Numbered from the stretch's first letter, positions 7,012 through 14,881 are shown. The stretch: DNA of 17,496 bases from Victivallales bacterium (GCA_017431185.1 JAFRLP010000607.1:1-17496), one strand, 5' to 3'. Numbers and translations: made by a program. Notes: a model not told the origin generated them from the letters alone.

Positions 7012-10000
7012 TCAGTCGTCGAGGATTTCCGGGGCAGGGGATTGCGGTTGCGGGGGCGGGTCGGTGATTGTGGGCTGTTCGGGCTTCTCTTCGGGCGCGG
7101 CGTCGGGAAGTTCGACGGTGAAGGCGGCGGTTTGGGCACGGGGGGTGTTTTTGCCAATGGTGGTGGCGATGATCAGGCCATTGGCGGGAGTGCGTCGAAC
7201 CGTTCCCAGCGAGTTCAGCAGCGGCTGCCACTCGCGGGTGATTTCAATGAGTTCCCCCACGCGCCAGGTCAGAATCTGGCTTGACTGCACGGCGGGGGTA
7301 TCTCGGAACAGCGTTCCGATTTTATCGGAGTAGAGGAAAGATGGCTGATAGAGGCCGTTCATGTCGTTTGTGCAAAGCAGCAGGTAGGTGAGGGATTGCT
7401 GTTCATGGAGCGCCTGGACTTTGGCCGGCTCGGCGCGGAGGCCCATCAGCAGCAGCGCGTTGCTCAGGCGGGCGACAGGGGCGCGGCGGCGTTCGATGAG
7501 GTCCAGCAGGGCGGCCTGCTGCTGTGTGCGGAGATGGCTGGGAAGCCGTCGGATGGCGAAGAGGTTGGTGGGGCATTCGTCCAGACAGCGGTGGAATGCG
7601 GCGTAGGCCTTCTCGTTGTCCTTGAGCAGGAGGTAAAGCCGTCCCAGGTAGAGTGGGATGAGGTGTCGTTGCAGCCAGCGTTTGTCTCTTTCGAGGGACT
7701 GTTCCTCCAGCAGTTTCAGGTGGGCTGGGTCTGGAGGCGGGGTTGCGCCGATTTCCGCGAGGCGGATATGGAGCGCCTGCTCCAGAAAGGCGGTGCGCAG
7801 GGAGAAGGATGCGGAGCGGTACGAGGCGTTTTTCCTGGGGAGGAGCTGCCTGGCCCGCTGGAGTTGGCTGGCGGTGGCCAGTCCTTCGTCATCGTAGGCC
7901 AGCGGGAGGAGGGCGCGGGTGATTTCGTCCTGCCTGCCCAATTGACGTTGTATCTGCGCCAACAGGAGCGCGCATTGTGCGACGGGCGCTCCTTTGGCGG
8001 CGATGCTGTTCAGAAGGGATTCCGCCTTGCGGTAGTGTCCGCCGGAGACGAGCGCCTGGCAATCCTGGATTCTTTTTTCGTGGAACTCCCTTCGTTTGTT
8101 CCAGTAGATGGCGAGGGCTTGGGTTCGTTGGTCAAATTTCTGTTCGAGTTCGAGGATGGTTGCGCGTGTCCTGAGCAAATGGAGAAGGCGTTGGTCGCGG
8201 CTCTCCTCGGAGATGAGTTCCTCGGGTGGCATTGCGAGCATGAGGTCGGTCAGGTGCATGGCGTCATCCAGGCGCTGGTACTGGATGAGGAAGTTCAGGA
8301 GTTGCCTGCGCGCCATGAAATCTGGGGGGATGATTTCGACGAGGCGCGTGTAGTTCTTCTCCAGGAAGGTGAGGGCCCCGAAGACCTGCGTGGCGTCCTT
8401 CGGGTTCAGGGAGAGGCAATAGGCGAATCTTTGGATGGCATTCTCCTTGTGCTGGTTGGCGGATGGACGGTTGCCCTGCAGCAGGGCGTCGATGTAGCGG
8501 CGCATCTCGGCAAAGGCGACTCCGCGCACCTGGCTTACCAGGTTGGGGGCGCACTCCAGCGCGTATGCGTAGAGTTGCGACAGGCGCTCGTTGTCAAAAC
8601 TCATGGCTTTGAGTGCGTTGGCGCTTTCCATGATATGGGACAGCTGGATGGCTGTGGCCGGGTCCTGCGGGGCACGTGTGCAGGAGCGGATGATGTCGGC
8701 GAAGGCCCCTTGGCAATAGGCTTGCAGTTCCTCGTCTGGCAGGTCAAGCTGTTTGGCAGCGGTGAGCTGGACGGAGGCGGAGCGAGCCAGCAGCTGATGG
8801 TCCCCCTTTCCGTCCTTTTTGGCGGATTTCATATAATGGAGGAGTCGCATGACTTCAATCCGTCCAATGCTGTTGGCGCTGGAGTCCATGGCGAGTTGGC
8901 TGCGCAGTTTGGCATAGGCCAGCCCTGCCTTGGCATTGCGCCAGGTCATGGGCAAAAGCACGCATGCGATGAGGATGGCAAGGAAGGGGAGGGGGAGCCT
9001 TTCGCGGAAGCGTCCCCGATGGATATGTTTGCCGTGCTTGCTGTGCAGGGCTGGTTCGGGCGTGGGTTCAGGCCTGCGGGAGGCGGCGAGGCCGACCGCC
9101 AGCAGCGCGGTCAGCAGAACGGCATTGGGCCAGGCATGGAGGTTGAAGTCAAACGCCTCATGGAGCAGTACGCCCGGCAGGACAAGGAGTGCGCCGTAGG
9201 CCAGCCAGCGGCGGGTGGCGTCCTGCTGTTTGGCGGCGCGGACCATGCCCCCAATCCAGCAGGCAAGGAGAATGACGAGGAGAAGGATGGTCAGCGGGAG
9301 TCCGATTTCGGCGACCAGTTCCAGGTAGTCGTTATGGGCGTGTTCAATGATGGCGCGGGTCAGGCGCCCTGTCTCGTAGGGCTGGATGGTGTGGCCGTAT
9401 GCGCCAAGTCCCACTCCGGTGGGCCAGAAGTCGCGGATGAGGCTGACGGTGCATTTCCAGATATGCCAGCGCAGGTCATTGGAGAACGGCGTGTCCAGGC
9501 CCTTTTCATAGCGTTCGGCAAGGGCGGTCATTGCCCAGGGGAGGGCGCAGGCCAGGGCGATGCAGGCAATGGCGGTCAGGGCCAGGATTTTCTGGCGATG
9601 TTTTCTGGACAGGGAATGGGAGGAGAAAAGGCGGATGAAGGTATAGATGGCCAGGGAGAGCAAAGCGCCCAGGACTGCACCTCGGGAGAGGCTGAGCACC
9701 TGTGCGGTGAGCATCAGGAAGATGCTGACGAACAGCAGGGAGATTTGCCAGGTGGCAACGGAGTCATCCCGATGGTCGCCGGCATTCAGGTCGTGGCCAT
9801 GCCGCCATTGCTTTTCGGCGGGGATAAGGGCGGCTGCCGCCATGCAGCCGAGCATCATCAGGAAGGCGAAGTGGTTGCGGTTGATGAACGTGCCGGAGAT
9901 GGCGTGCCCCTGTCCCAGCGCGGGGTTCCCCTGGAAGTACGCGATGAATCCCCAGATGGCGTTGCCGACGGCGGCCGTGACCACTGTCCAGAGGACCAGG

Positions 10001-10485
10001 CGGAAATCGCGGCGGTGGCGCGCGAGGCTATAGACGAGAGTGAAGACGAGAAGGCAGATGGTCGCCAGAAACACATATAGCCGAGTGCCGTCCAGGGAGA
10101 GTGACAGGGTGGCGGTGGCGTGGCCGTCGGGCAGCGCAAGTTCATTGAAATGCCGCCAGATGGCGGATGTCTTAGGGGAGAGTTTGGCCACCAGGGCGTC
10201 GTTCGGCCAGAGTTGCGCCGTGCCGACTGCGATGGGAATCAGGTAGAGCAGGTGCATCGGCGAGAGGCGGAGGGCAGGTGTGGTCGAGCCATTCCACCAG
10301 CGGGCCAGAAGCCATACGAAGGCGGAGGCGAGCGCGAATAGCATCAGGATGGGCAGCCACCAGCGTTCGCCCCCCGCGTGGCAAAGGGGCATCACCGCAA
10401 GGCCCAGGCAGAGAATGGGCAGTGCGGCGCATTCCAGCAGGTGAAATATTTGATGCAGATAGTAGCGAAACTTCTCTTTGGACAT
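7012..10485 (-). CDS. O-antigen ligase/polymerase family membrane protein with large helical C-terminal region
   Basis: A 1157-residue protein. Roughly the first 515 residues are polytopic, with about 11-13 hydrophobic helices, the last near 500-513. Family blocks of the O-antigen ligase (Wzy_C/WaaL) domain are GTFINRNHFAFLMM (198-211), LSLSRGAVLGALLS (264-277), WPTGVGLGAYG (354-364) and AHNDYLELVAEIGL (383-396). The remaining 640 or so residues are soluble and helical, with repeated Leu/Ala patterns suggesting TPR-like repeats, and end in a Pro-rich tail (PPPQPQSPAPEILDD). Ordinary ligases are about 400-500 residues, so the extension is long. The ATG at 10485 has AAGGAG seven bases upstream; an in-frame ATG at 10542 has none. 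It probably polymerises or transfers lipid-linked glycan at the periplasmic face. Wzy, WaaL and protein O-glycosyltransferase cannot be told apart here. Confidence 0.85.
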   Translation of the reverse strand: MSKEKFRYYLHQIFHLLECAALPILCLGLAVMPLCHAGGERWWLPILMLFALASAFVWLLARWWNGSTTPALRLSPMHLLYLIPIAVGTAQLWPNDALVAKLSPKTSAIWRHFNELALPDGHATATLSLSLDGTRLYVFLATICLLVFTLVYSLARHRRDFRLVLWTVVTAAVGNAIWGFIAYFQGNPALGQGHAISGTFINRNHFAFLMMLGCMAAAALIPAEKQWRHGHDLNAGDHRDDSVATWQISLLFVSIFLMLTAQVLSLSRGAVLGALLSLAIYTFIRLFSSHSLSRKHRQKILALTAIACIALACALPWAMTALAERYEKGLDTPFSNDLRWHIWKCTVSLIRDFWPTGVGLGAYGHTIQPYETGRLTRAIIEHAHNDYLELVAEIGLPLTILLLVILLACWIGGMVRAAKQQDATRRWLAYGALLVLPGVLLHEAFDFNLHAWPNAVLLTALLAVGLAASRRPEPTPEPALHSKHGKHIHRGRFRERLPLPFLAILIACVLLPMTWRNAKAGLAYAKLRSQLAMDSSANSIGRIEVMRLLHYMKSAKKDGKGDHQLLARSASVQLTAAKQLDLPDEELQAYCQGAFADIIRSCTRAPQDPATAIQLSHIMESANALKAMSFDNERLSQLYAYALECAPNLVSQVRGVAFAEMRRYIDALLQGNRPSANQHKENAIQRFAYCLSLNPKDATQVFGALTFLEKNYTRLVEIIPPDFMARRQLLNFLIQYQRLDDAMHLTDLMLAMPPEELISEESRDQRLLHLLRTRATILELEQKFDQRTQALAIYWNKRREFHEKRIQDCQALVSGGHYRKAESLLNSIAAKGAPVAQCALLLAQIQRQLGRQDEITRALLPLAYDDEGLATASQLQRARQLLPRKNASYRSASFSLRTAFLEQALHIRLAEIGATPPPDPAHLKLLEEQSLERDKRWLQRHLIPLYLGRLYLLLKDNEKAYAAFHRCLDECPTNLFAIRRLPSHLRTQQQAALLDLIERRRAPVARLSNALLLMGLRAEPAKVQALHEQQSLTYLLLCTNDMNGLYQPSFLYSDKIGTLFRDTPAVQSSQILTWRVGELIEITREWQPLLNSLGTVRRTPANGLIIATTIGKNTPRAQTAAFTVELPDAAPEEKPEQPTITDPPPQPQSPAPEILDD

Positions 10486-10500
10486 GGTGGTACTCCTTGG

Positions 10501-10520
10501 TGCATTAATACTATAATGCA
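10501..10520. promoter_or_regulatory. Inverted repeat over the -10 region (possible operator)
   Basis: TGCATTA (10501-10507), ATACTA, TAATGCA (10514-10520) is a perfect 7-bp inverted repeat lying across the candidate -10 of the ligase gene. It may be an operator, or simply the AT-rich core of the promoter. Confidence 0.4.
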
Positions 10521-10537
10521 TTTCATTTGGTTTGCAA
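10510..10537 (-). promoter_or_regulatory. Candidate promoter of the O-antigen-ligase gene
   Basis: On the minus strand, TTGCAA (10537-10532), 16 bp, then TATAGT (10515-10510). Transcription would start near 10503, leaving a very short leader before the AAGGAG and the ATG at 10485. The same two hexamers occur at 12723-12751 before the secreted-protein gene. Confidence 0.5.
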
Positions 10538-10573
10538 TTCAAGGCGGTCTGCTGAAAAAAAAGGCCGTCGCGA

Positions 10574-10601
10574 TTGAAAATCCGCTGAATGACCTTATGT
10601 T
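10574..10601 (+). promoter_or_regulatory. Candidate promoter of the sugar kinase/nucleotidyltransferase operon
   Basis: TTGAAA (10574-10579), 16 bp, then TATGTT (10596-10601). It faces away from the ligase promoter about 37 bp to its left. The expected start near 10608 leaves a leader of about 65 bases before the ATG at 10673. Confidence 0.35.
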
Positions 10602-10672
10602 ATAGCGTCGCCGGAGTCCTGCCGTTTGCGGCGGTTTCCGGCGTGGGACTGGTCAAAGCAAAGAAGAGCATT

Positions 10673-11887
10673 ATGCATTGCGAAGAGCGTTTTGCCGAAA
10701 TATACCATAGTGAGCCTGAGGGGGTGGCTTTCTGTCCGTATCGGGTCTGCCCTGTGGGAGCGCATAGCGACACACAGCATGGAAGGATTACGGGACTGGC
10801 TTTGGACAAAGGCATCCACCTGGCCTATCGTCCGAAGCGCAATGGGGTCATTGAGCTGGCCTCGTTGAATTTTGACAAGCGCGCGCAGTTTCATGTGGCG
10901 GGGGTGCCGCGTGAACGGCAGTCGGACTGGGCGGATTACCTTCGGGGCGCGACCTTGGCCTTGGCGGAAAGGTGGCCTCTGACCATGGGGCTGGCTGGAG
11001 TCATCGAGGGGAGCCTGCCAGTGGGAGGCTTGTCCTCGTCCTCCGCAGTCATCATTGCCTTCTTGAAGGCGCTGTGTACGGTCAACGGCATTCGGCTGGA
11101 CGAGCAGGAGTTGGTTGCCATGTGCATGGACGCCGAGAACAACTATGTCGGGGTCTCCTCCGGCAAGCTTGACCCGAGCTGCGAGACCTTCTGCCGCAAA
11201 GACCGCCTGCTCTACCTGGACACGCTGGACGACACGCGCGAACTGGTCTCCGCACCGGCGAACATGCCTCCCTGGCGCATAGCGGTATTTTTCTCCGGAC
11301 TGGAGCGTTCCCTGGTCGGAACAGCCTTCAATATGCGGGTGGACGAGTGCCGCTCCGCCGCATACGCCTTGCTGGCCTATGCAGGTCTGCCCTACGGGAA
11401 GTTTCGGGAGACCCACCTGCGCGACGTGCCACGCGAGGTGTTTGAGCAGTACCGGGGGCGGTTGCCGGAGAACTGGCGCAAACGTGCCCTGCATTGGTAT
11501 GACGAGCAGGAGCGGGTTCTGCAGAGCGTCGAGGCCTGGCGACAGGGCGACCTGGTGAAATACGGGCGACTCTCATTCGAGAGCGGCAAATCCTCCATCG
11601 AGAACTGGCAGACCGGCTCCCCCGAGTTGAAGGAACTCTACAGCATCATGACCCATGTTGACGGCATCTACGGCGGGCGGTTCTCCGGCGCCGGCTTCCG
11701 CGGCTGCTGCATGGCGCTGTACCATCCCGATTATGAGGAGAGCATCCGTGAGCAGGTTACCCGCGAGTATCTTGCGGTGTTCCCTGCGCTGAAGGGGAAA
11801 TTCTCCGTCCATTGCTGTGCCAGCGCCGATGGCATCGGCGCATGGTCTCTCTCCTCCGGCAGTTCGCCTTCGTCATCCCAACAATAG
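10673..11887 (+). CDS. GHMP sugar kinase, galacturonokinase-like
   Basis: A 404-residue GHMP-family sugar-1-kinase. The galactokinase-type signature is altered to CPYRVCPVGAHSDTQHG (21-37). The phosphate loop GSLPVGGLSSSSAV (113-126) and motif 3 FSGAGFRGCC (337-346) are intact. The CPYR-CP-GAH signature, the NYVGVSSGKLDP block (157-168), SSIENW and the YGGRFSGAGFRGCC ending recall plant galacturonic acid kinase more than classical GalK, which has GRVNLIGEHTDY. That comparison is from memory. It would phosphorylate C1 of galacturonate or a related sugar. The ATG at 10673 follows AAGAAGAG; an in-frame ATG at 10589 has no ribosome-binding site and adds residues without family similarity. The next gene, 11 bp on, encodes the expected follow-on enzyme. 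Galactokinase or arabinokinase activity remains possible. Confidence 0.8.
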   Translation: MHCEERFAEIYHSEPEGVAFCPYRVCPVGAHSDTQHGRITGLALDKGIHLAYRPKRNGVIELASLNFDKRAQFHVAGVPRERQSDWADYLRGATLALAERWPLTMGLAGVIEGSLPVGGLSSSSAVIIAFLKALCTVNGIRLDEQELVAMCMDAENNYVGVSSGKLDPSCETFCRKDRLLYLDTLDDTRELVSAPANMPPWRIAVFFSGLERSLVGTAFNMRVDECRSAAYALLAYAGLPYGKFRETHLRDVPREVFEQYRGRLPENWRKRALHWYDEQERVLQSVEAWRQGDLVKYGRLSFESGKSSIENWQTGSPELKELYSIMTHVDGIYGGRFSGAGFRGCCMALYHPDYEESIREQVTREYLAVFPALKGKFSVHCCASADGIGAWSLSSGSSPSSSQQ

Positions 11888-11898
11888 ACAGGACCGTC

Positions 11899-12642
11899 AT
11901 GCAGTGCATCATTCTGGCTGCCGGCTATGCGACCCGGCTCTATCCTCTGACTGAAAATTTCCCCAAGCCATTGCTGGAAGTGAAGGGCAAGGCCATTCTG
12001 GATTGGCTGCTGGATGATTTGGCGGCGGGTGGGAGAATCTCGCGTTACCTGGTGGTTTCCAACCATCGTTTCGCAGGTTATTTCGAGCGCTGGGCGGCGA
12101 CCCGCCGGGAGCGGATTGAGGTGCTGGATGACGGGACCACCTCCAATGAAACGCGCCTGGGTGCGGTCCGCGACCTGCAATTTGCGCTGGAGGCCTCCGG
12201 CGCAATGGGGCAGGACGAGGCCTGGCTGGTGATGGCGGGGGACAATCTTCTGGACTTCAGCCTGGGGACTTTTCTCTCATACGCGCAGGAGAGGGGCACC
12301 AGCTGCGTGATGCGCTATCACGAGCCTGTGAAGGCGCGTCTCTGCAAATCAGGGGTGCTGGTGGTGGATGAGGGGGAGCGGGTGCTTCGGATGCAGGAGA
12401 AGCCGTCGGAGCCCGCGAGCAATTGGTGCTGTCCCGCCTTTTACATCTACAGGGCGGAGGATGCGCGGCGCATTCCCGAGGCCATCGCCGCGGGGTGCGG
12501 CACGGATGCGCCTGGCAGCCTGGTCGCCTGGCTTTGCTCCAGGACTCCGATTCATGCCATGGTCATGCCGGGGGCGCGTCACGACATCGGCACATTGGAA
12601 AGTTATCGCCAAATCTGTGAAAATTATGGTGGCCTGGCGTAA
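11899..12642 (+). CDS. Sugar-1-phosphate nucleotidyltransferase
   Basis: A 247-residue NTP_transferase-family enzyme that would join a sugar-1-phosphate and an NTP to give an NDP-sugar. The nucleotide-binding signature is IILAAGYATRLYPLTENFPK (4-23), with family Arg at R13 and Lys at K23. Further family features are AGDNLLD (113-119) with the metal-binding Asp at D115, MQEKPSEP (165-172), and GARHDIGTLESY (225-236), the usual late Asp/Gly block. No C-terminal left-handed-helix acyltransferase domain is present. The ATG at 11899 has AGGA five bases upstream and starts 11 bp after the sugar kinase stop, so the two are almost certainly one operon. The frame remains open upstream to 11812 but overlaps the kinase gene. 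The nucleotide and sugar cannot be read directly; the neighbour suggests a uronic acid or galactose-type sugar. Confidence 0.9.
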   Translation: MQCIILAAGYATRLYPLTENFPKPLLEVKGKAILDWLLDDLAAGGRISRYLVVSNHRFAGYFERWAATRRERIEVLDDGTTSNETRLGAVRDLQFALEASGAMGQDEAWLVMAGDNLLDFSLGTFLSYAQERGTSCVMRYHEPVKARLCKSGVLVVDEGERVLRMQEKPSEPASNWCCPAFYIYRAEDARRIPEAIAAGCGTDAPGSLVAWLCSRTPIHAMVMPGARHDIGTLESYRQICENYGGLA

Positions 12643-12709
12643 TTTGCGCTCTCTTGATGTCCCAAAGTCCGGCGCAAATCTGGGAAAAATCCATTTTTTT
12701 TGTTTTTTT
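12642..12709 (+). terminator. Probable terminator after the nucleotidyltransferase gene
   Basis: ATTTGCGC (12642-12649) pairs with GCGCAAAT (12672-12679). A second weak stem, TGGG (12681-12684)/TCCA (12690-12693), is followed directly by eight T, a G and seven T (12694-12709). The T-rich tract is convincing and the stems are modest. Confidence 0.6.
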
Positions 12710-12722
12710 CGATGAATTCGAT

Positions 12723-12751
12723 TTGCAAAAGACCAAAGAGGGGATTATAGT
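12723..12751 (+). promoter_or_regulatory. Strong candidate promoter of the secreted-protein/beta-barrel operon
   Basis: TTGCAA (12723-12728), 17 bp, TATAGT (12746-12751), in an AT-rich region right after the previous terminator. Predicted start near 12758 gives a leader of about 80 bases. Confidence 0.6.
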
Positions 12752-12803
12752 AAGTGTCGATTTTGTTTTTTGTCAATAGTTGTAATTTCCATTCCAAACA
12801 AAT

Positions 12804-12819
12804 GTCGGCTGACGCCGAC
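12804..12819 (+). other. 5'-leader hairpin before the secreted-protein gene
   Basis: GTCGGC, loop TGAC, GCCGAC: a 6-bp GC-rich stem ending 7 bases before the AAGGAG ribosome-binding site (12827-12832). It may protect the mRNA 5' region or keep the ribosome-binding site open. No riboswitch family is recognised. Confidence 0.45.
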
Positions 12820-12838
12820 GAACACCAAGGAGAAATCC

Positions 12839-13414
12839 ATGAACAAACAGTGGTATCTCGTAATGGCTGCCGCATTGACGCTGGCTGGCGCATCCTACGC
12901 CCAGACCGCGCCGAAGGCCGCCCAGCCGGCTGCCGTGCAGCAATTGGCTGCCCAGAGCGTTGACACGTGGGTTGGCCAGTTTGAGGCCATGTCCAAATCC
13001 ACCGACAAGGCACAGAAGGATGGCTTCGCCGCCACCGCCCAGGCCGCCCTCAATGCGATGGACACGGCCAAGGCCAACAGCATTGCCGCCGCCGTCAACA
13101 ACAAGGTCAAGGGTGTTGGCATCGCCAAAGTCAACAACGCCTGGTCCGTGATGTTCAACCTCACCGAAGATGGTGATTCCGCCGCCGCCACGCCTGATGA
13201 CGTCGCCGAGGCCAATGCCGCCATCGCCGCCCTGGCCGAATTCAGCGGCTCCGCCATCGCCGAGGGCAAATCCGAGGCCACCGTGGATTTCCGCCTGGAC
13301 GCCCAGTATTGGGAAGACCAGGACAAGGAAATGCCTTTTGACACGGATCCTGACTATACCCCCGGACCCGAACCCATTCCGCCGCACCCCGTCAGCGGTT
13401 CCTCTTCGAGGTAA
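12839..13414 (+). CDS. Small secreted protein of unknown function
   Basis: A 191-residue protein not recognised as any family. It starts with a clear signal peptide: MNKQ, a hydrophobic core, then GASYA, with probable cleavage after A21. The mature part is rich in Ala and Asp/Glu, mostly helical in appearance to about residue 95, followed by a short segment GIAKVNNAWSVMFNLTEDG. A second Ala-rich helical stretch leads into VDFRLDAQYWEDQD, and the C-terminus is Pro-rich (PGPEPIPPHP). There are no Cys residues, lipobox or membrane helix, so it is probably periplasmic or exported. AAGGAG six bases before ATG 12839 sets the start. It is the first gene after the strong candidate promoter and lies 42 bp before the beta-barrel gene, implying a part in envelope or polysaccharide export. 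Function is not assigned. Confidence 0.8.
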   Translation: MNKQWYLVMAAALTLAGASYAQTAPKAAQPAAVQQLAAQSVDTWVGQFEAMSKSTDKAQKDGFAATAQAALNAMDTAKANSIAAAVNNKVKGVGIAKVNNAWSVMFNLTEDGDSAAATPDDVAEANAAIAALAEFSGSAIAEGKSEATVDFRLDAQYWEDQDKEMPFDTDPDYTPGPEPIPPHPVSGSSSR

Positions 13415-13456
13415 TCATCAGCAGCTGCGAAACCAAAAAAAGACAAGAGGCAATAG

Positions 13457-14677
13457 ATGAAAGAATTGACTAAAAACCTCATGGTTGCCGCTGCCGCAGC
13501 CACCGCGATGGTGGGTAGCATGGCGACCGCCGACCTGGCGGACTACTTTGACACCGCCGCCAACGTTCTCCCGAACAAACTGAGCATCTCCGCGTTTGAA
13601 GAGGTTCGCTACGAGGACAACATCCATAACCGCAGCAGGAACGAGCGCGGGTCTCTGATTCTCAAGACCGGTTTGGGAGCCGACATCTACGGCGACAAGG
13701 GTGATTACCGCTACGGCTTGGCGGGCAACATGTCGTATGACTACTACGACCATGATTCCCATGACATGAACGAGTTCGAGTGGAATCTCGCTCCTTACAT
13801 CAGCGGCAACTTCAATGTCCTTGGGGATGACACCCTGACCATCAACCTGAAGTCCCGCAACAAGCGCGAGCGCTATGACACCTCCGACACCCGCTATGTC
13901 CGCAGGTCCGTCAATGGCGGCGACCTGGTGTATGACATGGTGGCGAATGAGAAGGTTGGCGTGCTGTTCGGCGCCGAATATCTCTACACCCACTACTCCC
14001 AGAAGAAGTTCAAGGCCCGCACGCATAGCGACTACGGCTTCAGCGTGAGCCCCTACTACAGGCTGGATGAGAAGACCAAGGTCGGTCTGCACATTGCATA
14101 CGACAAGCGCGACTACAAGAACGACAACTACGACGATGACAACTACACCTGGATTGTCAACGGCTTCGTGAACTACATCTACAGCGGACAGCTGAACGCC
14201 ACCGTCGAGGCTGGCGTGATGAAGAAGAACTACGATGGTCTGTCCGGCGGCGGCACCGATGACAATGGCCGTGCCTACGACAACAAGAACAACGACTGGA
14301 TTCCGAACTACAAACTGACGGTCAACTACAAGGCCAACAGCCAGTTCGCCTTCCGCGTGGTTTCTTCCTACGGCGCCGAGGACACTGGTTCTGGCCGCGG
14401 TCTGCGCACCGCCTACCGCAATACTTTCTCGGCCAGCTGGACTCCCAGCCGTAAACTCGACGTGACCCAGAGCGTCTCCTGCCTGATTCACGACGAAAAG
14501 AACTACAACACCGATACCACCGAATACATCTACAACCTGAAGGCCAGCTACAAGCTGAACGACCGGGTTTCCCTGTACGGCGGCTATCGCTATGACAAGG
14601 TTCACTACGACCAGAATCACGATTCCGACTACGCTGACAACGAGGTCTATGTCGGCGTGAAGATTAGCCTGAAGTAA
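13457..14677 (+). CDS. Outer-membrane beta-barrel protein, polysaccharide-export type
   Basis: A 406-residue protein with a signal peptide (MKELTKNLM, Ala-rich core, cleavage near ATA at 23-25). The rest is a run of alternating polar/hydrophobic strands rich in Tyr, Asp and Asn, with strand pairs such as YRYGLAGNMSYDYYDH, KVGLHIAYDKRDYK and VSLYGGYRYDKVHY, ending in VYVGVKISLK. This pattern is typical of the putative beta-barrel porin 2 (BBP2) group found in exopolysaccharide loci. The long mostly charged loops suggest a surface-exposed barrel of roughly 16-18 strands. The start at 13457 follows AAGAGG six bases upstream. It lies 42 bp after the secreted-protein gene with no terminator between, and is followed by a clear terminator. 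Its neighbours Wza and Wzz suggest a role in polysaccharide passage or anchoring, which is inference. Confidence 0.8.
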   Translation: MKELTKNLMVAAAAATAMVGSMATADLADYFDTAANVLPNKLSISAFEEVRYEDNIHNRSRNERGSLILKTGLGADIYGDKGDYRYGLAGNMSYDYYDHDSHDMNEFEWNLAPYISGNFNVLGDDTLTINLKSRNKRERYDTSDTRYVRRSVNGGDLVYDMVANEKVGVLFGAEYLYTHYSQKKFKARTHSDYGFSVSPYYRLDEKTKVGLHIAYDKRDYKNDNYDDDNYTWIVNGFVNYIYSGQLNATVEAGVMKKNYDGLSGGGTDDNGRAYDNKNNDWIPNYKLTVNYKANSQFAFRVVSSYGAEDTGSGRGLRTAYRNTFSASWTPSRKLDVTQSVSCLIHDEKNYNTDTTEYIYNLKASYKLNDRVSLYGGYRYDKVHYDQNHDSDYADNEVYVGVKISLK

Positions 14678-14708
14678 TCTTGAACACGTAGTTCAGTGCG
14701 TTAGACTG

Positions 14709-14754
14709 CGAAAGCCTTGTTGCCCGCTTCGGGAAGCAAGGCTTTCGTGTTTGT
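14709..14754 (+). terminator. Rho-independent terminator after the beta-barrel gene
   Basis: CGAAAGCCTTG (14709-14719) pairs perfectly with CAAGGCTTTCG (14737-14747), with an inner CCCG/CGGG stem, followed by TGTTTGT. It lies 31 bp after the stop at 14677. The T-tract is broken, so some readthrough into the export gene is likely. Confidence 0.75.
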
Positions 14755-14813
14755 AGCGGCGGCCCCCGCCGTCGCAGGGAAGGCTGTTTCTCGGCGGTGG
14801 GCCCGCCGTCGCA
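14755..14813. repeat. Pair of REP-like GC-rich palindromic units
   Basis: Two related hairpin-forming units: GCGGCGG-CCC-CCGCCGTCGC (14756-14775) and CGGCGG-TGGGC-CCGCCGTCGC (14792-14811). Both end in CCGCCGTCGCA and are separated by a less GC-rich spacer. This is the form of a REP/BIME-like intergenic repeat; the rest of the genome is needed to show that it is dispersed. Confidence 0.6.
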
Positions 14814-14848
14814 TATCCTGCCCCGCGTCCAAGAAGGGTGATGACATC

Positions 14849-14881
14849 ATGGCGCTTCCCCTGGGAATGACATCGTTTTGA
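14849..14881 (+). other. Possible 10-codon leader ORF before the Wza-type gene
   Basis: ATG at 14849, ten codons (MALPLGMTSF), TGA at 14879-14881, ending 9 bp before the next ATG and just before the AAGGAG at 14883-14888. An imperfect TGATG-A-CATCA palindrome (14839-14849) overlaps its start. No good ribosome-binding site is seen, so it may be chance. Confidence 0.2.

Noticed and set aside
7396..10080. Very long plus-strand open frame (894 codons) opposite the O-antigen-ligase gene
   Set aside because: It is the antisense of a convincing membrane protein; its translation is low-complexity Gly/Glu/Val-rich with no domain, as expected from GC-rich codon shadowing.
13418..14620. 400-codon minus-strand open frame opposite the beta-barrel gene
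   Set aside because: Val-rich antisense translation with no ribosome-binding site; the plus-strand gene has a signal peptide, barrel pattern and good start.
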